64,000 nt of DNA, from the NCBI GenBank assembly GCA_965178125.1, contig OZ237766.1, positions 248,001-312,000 of the forward strand, written 5' to 3'. The stretch is from Bilabrum cf. latius (Eukaryota > Bigyra: Bicosoecida > Bigyra > Bicosoecida). The notes beneath the pieces are model-generated. The model was not told the DNA's origin, made no database searches, and saw only the letters and a list, made by a program, of their open reading frames with translations. Position numbers and translations under genes: made by a program. Positions 58,048 to 64,000 of this stretch are shown piece after piece; the stretch's first letter is position 1, and every line of letters begins with the position of its first letter.

Positions 58048-61000
58048 TCACTCCCTCGGCACCTCACACTGCATTTTGCCCAAGGACATATTCACGTACA
58101 TCACATCCCCATCATCTCCCACCATGCGTTTCCAACCAGGCGGCAGGGGCGGTGCTGGTGGCCTGACCCCCTCCCTCCTCTCCGCCGGCACCCATCGCTG
58201 TTCCCTGGGCCCCGACCATAACCCGCTCCCCCCCTCACCGTACGCACTCGTCACACGGGCCAGAGAGGCCACGTGCCCACCCACCCTCCCGCTCGCACCA
58301 TCCCGCCCCAGCAGCTCCCGCCGCAGGTGCCTGTCCCACAGCGAGGCCTCACCTGCCACCAGAGGACGCACCCGGCCCAGCACGCCCTCCACGCCCCACC
58401 CGAAAATCGCCCGCGTGCCTGCGCTCGGGGGCCGCAGCACGGCCATGGGCCCCGCCTGCACCACGGCCCGCTCGGCCTCCCCGCGGTCCTGCAGCACGCC
58501 GGCCCCCACTGCCTCGGCCAGCTCCCCCTCGAAGGCATGCCCGCCCACCACGCCCATGGAAAGACCATCCACTGCCCCGGCCACCTCACTCGTCACACTG
58601 CCTCCCCCCTCCACCGCCCCGTCCCTGGCAATTGGCCCCAGCTCGTCCGCGGCCCGCAGCACTGCCTCCTCCATCAGCAGGTCAGCGGCTGTCTGGCCAG
58701 AGGATTCGGAGCCATCGGCGGGGAGTATTGGTGCTGGTGCTGGTGCTGGTGCTGGTGCTGGTGCTGGTGCTGGTGCTGGTGCTGGTGCTGGTGCTGGTGC
58801 TGGTGCTGGTGCTGGTGCTGGTGCTGGTGCTGGTGCTGGTGCTGGTGCTGGTGCTGGATCGTCTGCCCCTGCCCCGCTCGCAGCAGGGCCACGCTCCTGA
58901 GGTGCCGCTGCAGCACCATCATGCGATGCACCCGTCCCCCGCTCCCGCTCCCTCACCGCCTCTCGCCCCACCAGCGAGGCTAGTGGCAGAGGACCCATGC
59001 ACTCGTCAGCATGAGCAAGCAGAGAACGCTGCCCAACCACCCACGCACCGCAAGCCGCATCGTCCACAGACACATCCCCTGCACCTGCACCTACACCTGC
59101 ACCTTTGGAGTCAGACCCGCCCTGTGACGGATGCACCCCTCCCCGCATCAGCACACCCGCGTCCACCGGCCCGTACAGCATCCCCATCAGCGCCCCGATG
59201 GCCTCCTCCTGGGGAACACGGGACCGGGGGTGGGCCTAAAGCAGGCCCCGCAGCACGGCCTCCAGAGCAGGGGGACAGTCCGCCTGACTGGGCAGCCGAG
59301 GGATGTCCCTGTCTCCGTACATGCTCTCGGGGTCCGGCAGAGACACGAGTGCCCCGCCCCCGGCATGCGCCTGCTCCGCCATCAGCTCCCACACCATCTT
59401 GCCTGCTGCCCACGCATCGCTGGAAGCATACGCCTGCGCCAGCGTGCGCATGGGTCTGTCCCACGCGTCAGTCACCTGCCCCCCGCTGGCCCTTCGCCTC
59501 ACCTCTGGGGCCATGGCACCCATGCCCCCCTGCATGCTCAGCACAGAGACCGCCAGCAGGTCGGGCTGAGCGTCCTTGCCGCAGCCCACGAACGGCCAGG
59601 CGGTCGATGATGGTGGTGAGGATAATGACGGTGATCCAGATGATGGCAATGCACCCTTGCTGCCCTCCTCTGTTGCAGCCGTGGGTGCAGCTGGTGGCCC
59701 CGATGGTGCGGCAGTAGGCACCTGCTTGCTGGATCCTGCAGGCGCGCTAGGATCGTCCTCGCCCTCTTCCACCACGAACACGCCCGGGTCCGACTCTTGC
59801 ACCTCTACCTGCTTTCCTGAGGTTGCATCCGGGGCTGTAGTCGATGATGCCCCGGCACCTGCTGCAGAGCTTGATGCTGCAGTCGCACTTGAACCCGACA
59901 GGCTTTCACCAGCCCGCTCGTCCTGCTCCTGCTGCATCATGAGGTTGATGCGGGCCCTCAGCGTCTCGTCCACCTTCACTCTCAGCCCGCCCTCAAACAG
60001 CAAACAACCCTCCCCCCAGTCGCCCAGCACGGCCCGACCGTCCGCCGTTAGAAACACGTTGTCCGCCTTCACGTCCCGGTGCACCACCCCGCGGGACCGG
60101 GCGTGCTGCAGGCCCTGCAGCACCTAAAGCAGCCACAGAGCCGCCTGCCGCCCCGAGATCATGCCACCTGCCCGCAGCGCCGCTTTCGCCGCCCCCTGCA
60201 GCGTGGTGGGGAACCGCTCCGTCAGCATCCAGGTGGTGCGCCTGCGGGGGATCCAGCCGAACCAGGGCAGCATCAGCTGCGTTGAGCCCAGCCAGGCGTG
60301 GTGCACGGCAAGCACATTCGGATGCCCGTGCAGCACCACTCGCCCCCTACTGTCCACTCGATCCCCCAGCACCCTCGGCAGCAGCCAGTCGTGCTGCTGT
60401 TTCTGCGCCACTCCAGCGTAATAGTCCCGGTCTGGACCCCCCGAGGTTGACCCCTTCAGCACCAGGTGCTGCCAGCCGGCCCACGGGTTGATGCCTGACC
60501 CAGCTCCACCATCGTGCGGTGCACCCTTAGCACCACCATCCGGTGCATTGGGCTAGTCCACAGCCACCACGGCAAAGACCAGCCCGTTGCACCCCTGGCC
60601 CTCCGCCGCCTGCTGCCCCGCCACGGCCCCGAAGACAGACCCGTCCCAGAACAGAGGCCTCTTCCTGCCCTGCTGCCCCGCCTCCAGCCGACCGGGAGTG
60701 CCCCCCCGTCGCTGGCTCTGGCCCCCGTCCTGCACCCGGATCCACCAGGCTCCGCTCCACTCGGCCCCCAGCCGCTCCAGCACGCTCACATCACCGACGC
60801 TGCTGGGGTCCATGTGCGCGGGCTGTGAGCCAGTGGCTAGGATGAGCTTGGGCCGTGGATGGTGCGCGGTGAGGTCGCCAGAAACGGGTCCGTTGGCGGG
60901 CTGATTGCGGGACAGCACCGCCTCCATGTGGGCCTGGGGCAGGGTAGAATTGGGCGTGTCAGGGTCTGCCGGGCTGGCTCTGGCAGCGGCTGCCTGGGCC

Positions 61001-63960
61001 AGTCGGACGCCGGCGTGCTGCAGGGCGTACCGGGCTTGGGCGGTAGCTGTACACCTGGATTTGAATAACTGCAGCTCACCACGGCACACGAGTAGCTTGT
61101 ACCTTGTGATCGCCTCTTCTTGAATGGCACGCAGATTGGCACTCGATGCCGAAGTTGACAGTGTGATCTCACTGGCCTACTTCGCGATTTGTACCGTGTC
61201 CAATCCCTGCACAATTGGTATGCCGGAAGTATCGCACAGCTTTAGTAGCAGATAGAGCGACAATGTGGATGACCCCTGCCCTCTGGTCATGGCGTCCTTG
61301 AAGCCGTTTGGGGCGTCGTCTGGGACCAACTGGGCGGGAATCTTTCCATCATTTGACTTGGATGTTGTGCTAGCTCCGTGATGAAGCAAGGCAACTGCGC
61401 ATCCTACATGCTTATTCATACATGCATTATGGAGCGAGGCTTTGCTCTACTTGTTATTGGCCTCGATCTGCGCCCCCTTGGACAGCAACAGCTCGCACAC
61501 GGATGCACAGCCATTGAAGGCAGCTAGTGCGAGGGGCGTGTTTCCATCCTGCGAGGGACTCACGAGGGGAGCAGACCTTAACACAGCTAGGCAGTGCCCT
61601 GGTACAGGCATCGCAGCAGAAATACACCGATCGAAAGCATATCCATCACAGGCCAGTCAGGTGCACCCAAGCCAGCTCCAAGTCCATCCACGACTTGCAT
61701 CAAACCAACCGGCTGGCTTCCTCGCTAGCCAACACGTATCTAGGCCTCAGTCAAAAGGAGCGAGTGACCTTCACTGCCGCGTCGCATGTAGTGGAATCAT
61801 TGGATGTGCCTCGGGCGATTTGAAGACAGACAGTATGCATGCATATCTCACCTTGCTCTTGGCCTCGATCTGCGCCCCCTTGGCAAGCAGCAGCTCGCAC
61901 ACAGAGGCATGGCCCTTGGCAGCAGCCCATGCGAGGGGCGTGTCTTCATTCTGCGAGTAACTCTGGAGGGGAGCAGACCTGAACAAAGCTAGGAAGGGCC
62001 CTGATACAGGCATCGCAACACAGATATACCAATCGAAAGCATGGCCACCACAGTTCAGTCAGGCGCACCCAAGCCAGCTTCAAGCCCGTCCACGACTTGC
62101 ATCAGACCAACCGGCTGATTTGCTCGCTAGCCAACCAGCATCTAGGCCTCAGTCAAAATCAGCGAGTGACCTTCACTGCTGTGTGGCATGGTGTGGAATC
62201 ATTGGATGTGACACGGGCGATTTGAAGACAGACAGTATGCATGCATATCTCACGTTGTTCTTGGCCTCGATCTGCGCCCCCTTGGACAGCAACAGCTCGC
62301 ACACGGATGCATGGCCATTCCTGGCAGCCTATGCGAGGGGGGTATTTCCGAACTGCGAGGGACTCATGAGGGGAGCAGACCTTAACACAGCTAGGCAGTG
62401 CCCTGGTACAGGCATCGCAGCAGAAATACACCGATCGAAAGCATATCCATCACAGGCCAGTCAGGTGCACCCAAGCCAGCTCCAAGTCCATCCACGACTT
62501 GCATCAAACCAACCGGCTGGCTTCCTCGCTAGCCAACACGTATCTAGGCCTCAGTCAAAAGGAGCGAGTGACCTTCACTGCCGCGTCGCATGTAGTGGAA
62601 TCATTGGATGTGCCTCGGGCGATTTGAAGACAGACAGTATGCATGCATATCTCACCTTGCTCTTGGCCTCGATCTGCGCCCCCTTGGCAAGCAGCAGCTC
62701 GCACACAGAGGCATGGCCCTTGGCAGCAGCCCATGCGAGGGGCGTGTCTTCATTCTGCGAGTAACTCTGGAGGGGAGCAGACCTGAACAAAGCTAGGAAG
62801 GGCCCTGATACAGGCATCGCAACACAGATATACCAATCGAAAGCATGGCCACCACAGTTCAGTCAGGCGCACCCAAGCCAGCTTCAAGCCCGTCCACGCC
62901 TTGCATCAGACCAACCAGCTGGTTTGATCGCTAGCCAACACGTATCTAGGCCTCAGTCAAAATCAGCGAGTGACCTTCACTGCTGTGTGGCATGGAGTGG
63001 GATCATTGGTTGTGACACGGGCGATTTGAAGACAGACAGTATGCATGCGCATCTCACCTTGTCCTTGGCCTCGATCTGCGCCCCCTTGGACAGCAGCAGC
63101 TCGCACACTGAGGCATGACCATTCAAGGCAGCATGTGCAAGGGGGGTGTCTCCATTCTGCGAATGACTCTGGAGGGGAGCAGACCTGAGCAAAGCTAGGA
63201 AGGGCCCTGGTACAGGCACCGCAGCAGAAATACACCGATCGAAAGCATATCCATCACAGGCCAGTCAGGTGCACCCAAGCCAGCTTCAAGCCCGTCCACG
63301 ACTTGCATCAGACCAACCAGCTGGTTTGATCGCTAGCCAACACGTATCTAGGCCTCAGTCAAAATCAGCGAGTGACCTTCACTGCTGTGTGGCATGGAGT
63401 GGGATCATTGGTTGTGACACGGGCGATTTGAAGACAGACAGTATGCATGCGCATCTCACCTTGTCCTTGGCCTCGATCTGCGCCCCCTTGGCCAGCAGCG
63501 GCTCACACACGGAGGCATGGCCATTCCTAGCAGCCAGTGCGAGGGGGGTGGTTCCATTCTGCGAGGGACTCATGAGGGGAGCAGACCTGAACACGACTAG
63601 GCAGGGTCCTGGTACAGGCATCGCAACACAGATATATCAATCAAAAGCATAGATACCGCAGGCCAGTAGGGTGCACCCAAGCCAGCTTCAAGCCCGTCCA
63701 CGCCTTGCATCAGACCAACCGGCTGATTTGATCGCTAGCCAACCAGCATGTAGTCCTCAGTCAAAAGGAGCGAGTGACCTTCACTGCCGTGTGGCATGGA
63801 GTATGGCCATTGGATGTGACCTGGGCGATTTGAAGACAGACGGTATGCATGCGCATCTCACCTTGTCCTTGGCCTCGATCTGCGCCCCCTTGGACAGCAG
63901 CAGCTCGCACGCCAACTTCCAGCCGTTTGCTGCAGATTTAGCCAGTGCTGCCCACTGATG
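58048..63960 (-). CDS. Ankyrin-repeat protein kinase with C-terminal WW-like domain, 5' end outside window
   Basis: Exons visible: 63960-63862, 63558-63460, 63156-63058, 62754-62656, 62352-62254, 61950-61852 and a large last exon 61548-58048 (TGA). TAG codons at 62329, 61447, 61177, 60553, 60124 and 59236 are internal. Each small exon is one ankyrin repeat (TPLALAARNGHASVC...). The last exon adds a final repeat (SLHNACMNKHVGCAVALLHH), a linker, then a kinase: HPNVLAVHHAWLG, LQVLQGLQHARSRGVVHRDV followed by KADN, a DWG in place of DFG, MAPEV as the APE motif, and WELMAEQ. A long Ala/Ser/Gly insert separates DWG from APE. After an Ala-Pro repeat comes PPGWKRMVGDDGDVMYVNMS, a WW domain whose second Trp is Cys. 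HRD and APE imply a possibly active kinase; the DWG variant and insert make activity uncertain. Confidence 0.87.
58730..58858 (-). repeat. GGTGCT hexanucleotide repeat, locus 3
   Basis: About twenty copies of GGTGCT on the plus strand. The gene lies on the minus strand, where the repeat encodes Ala-Pro rather than the Gly-Ala of the other two loci. Confidence 0.95.
61452..63960 (-). repeat. Second ankyrin exon array, period about 402 bp, with 804-bp tandem duplication
   Basis: Seven ankyrin exon units. The segments about 61560-62250 and 62360-63050 are near-identical at an offset of 804 bp (two units): both contain the exon reading NEDTPLAWAAAKGHASVCEL and the same introns. Confidence 0.9.
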
Positions 63961-64000
63961 CTGCGCATCATGTCGTAATATTTTGTGATCAAATGCTCTT

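Noticed and set aside
57653-58900. Plus-strand ORF of 415 codons with Gly-Ala repeat
   Set aside because: It is the antisense of the kinase gene's C-terminal exon; the minus frame carries WW-like and kinase motifs and the plus frame shows none.
1-63960. TAG stops explained by pseudogenes, sequencing error or programmed readthrough
   Set aside because: Decay or error would produce TAA and TGA and frameshifts as well; only TAG is seen. About sixty readthrough events in sixteen genes is not credible as regulated readthrough.
1-63960. TAG encoding pyrrolysine or leucine
   Set aside because: Pyrrolysine is archaeal/bacterial and rare. The sirtuin TQNID site and the polyQ tract point to Gln. Leu is not excluded at every site (one ankyrin site pairs TAG with TTG) but does not fit TQNID.

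Overview
The window is nuclear DNA of a GC-rich, flagellated microbial eukaryote. It has GT-AG introns, CTAAC-like branch sites and signal peptides, plus typical eukaryotic families: a central-pair protein (CFAP65), a ubiquitin E2, a class I sirtuin, a cAMP-receptor-like GPCR, a CD36 family protein, a SOUL heme-binding protein and ankyrin repeats. I cannot place the lineage from this window.

The dominant observation is the genetic code. TAG is a sense codon here. About sixty in-frame TAG codons lie inside at least sixteen otherwise open genes on both strands. Every gene end I could define is TGA or TAA; none is TAG. Several positions point to glutamine: the near-invariant Q of the sirtuin T-Q-N-I-D motif is TAG (27306), and a run of 14 CAG codons is followed directly by TAG (20660). 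With TAG read as stop these genes break into many small ORFs; with TAG read as Gln they become full-length proteins. All coordinates below use TAG=Gln and TAA/TGA=stop.

Layout. 1-2995: end-truncated secreted protein (-). 3621-about 4390: UBE2W-like E2 (-). 5208-8312 plus an unseen first exon: CD36-like (-). 9258-11953: multipass membrane protein with three exons (-). 12792-13430: secreted thioredoxin-fold protein (+). 13890-14567: EF-hand tail-anchored protein (-), divergent from a WW/TPR membrane protein at 14723-17716 (+). 17863-18312: small beta-rich protein (-). 19016-21250: polyQ protein (+). 21348-21872: glutaredoxin (+). 22555-24234: bulb-type lectin (+). 24534-26516: GPCR (-). 26841-30398: sirtuin with a large insertion (+). 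30571-31208: lectin fragment (-). 31233-31685: 150-residue orphan (-), divergent from a sulfotransferase-like gene at 31832-34513 (+). 34961-45127: CFAP65 as one 3388-codon exon (+). 45389-46821: SOUL protein, four exons (-).

47184 to the right edge holds three ankyrin genes on the minus strand. The first is small (47184-48415). The second (48700-57277) has 20 one-repeat exons spaced about 409 bp apart. The third joins ankyrin exons to a protein kinase and a WW-like domain in one gene (58048 to beyond the window). The arrays contain recent tandem duplications of 1214 bp and 804 bp in which introns are nearly as conserved as exons.

Short sequence words, such as GTGTGACGAGTGC and GGTTGCAACC, and a GGTGCT hexanucleotide repeat recur in unrelated genes in different orientations and frames. 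This looks like a genome-wide property of the organism.
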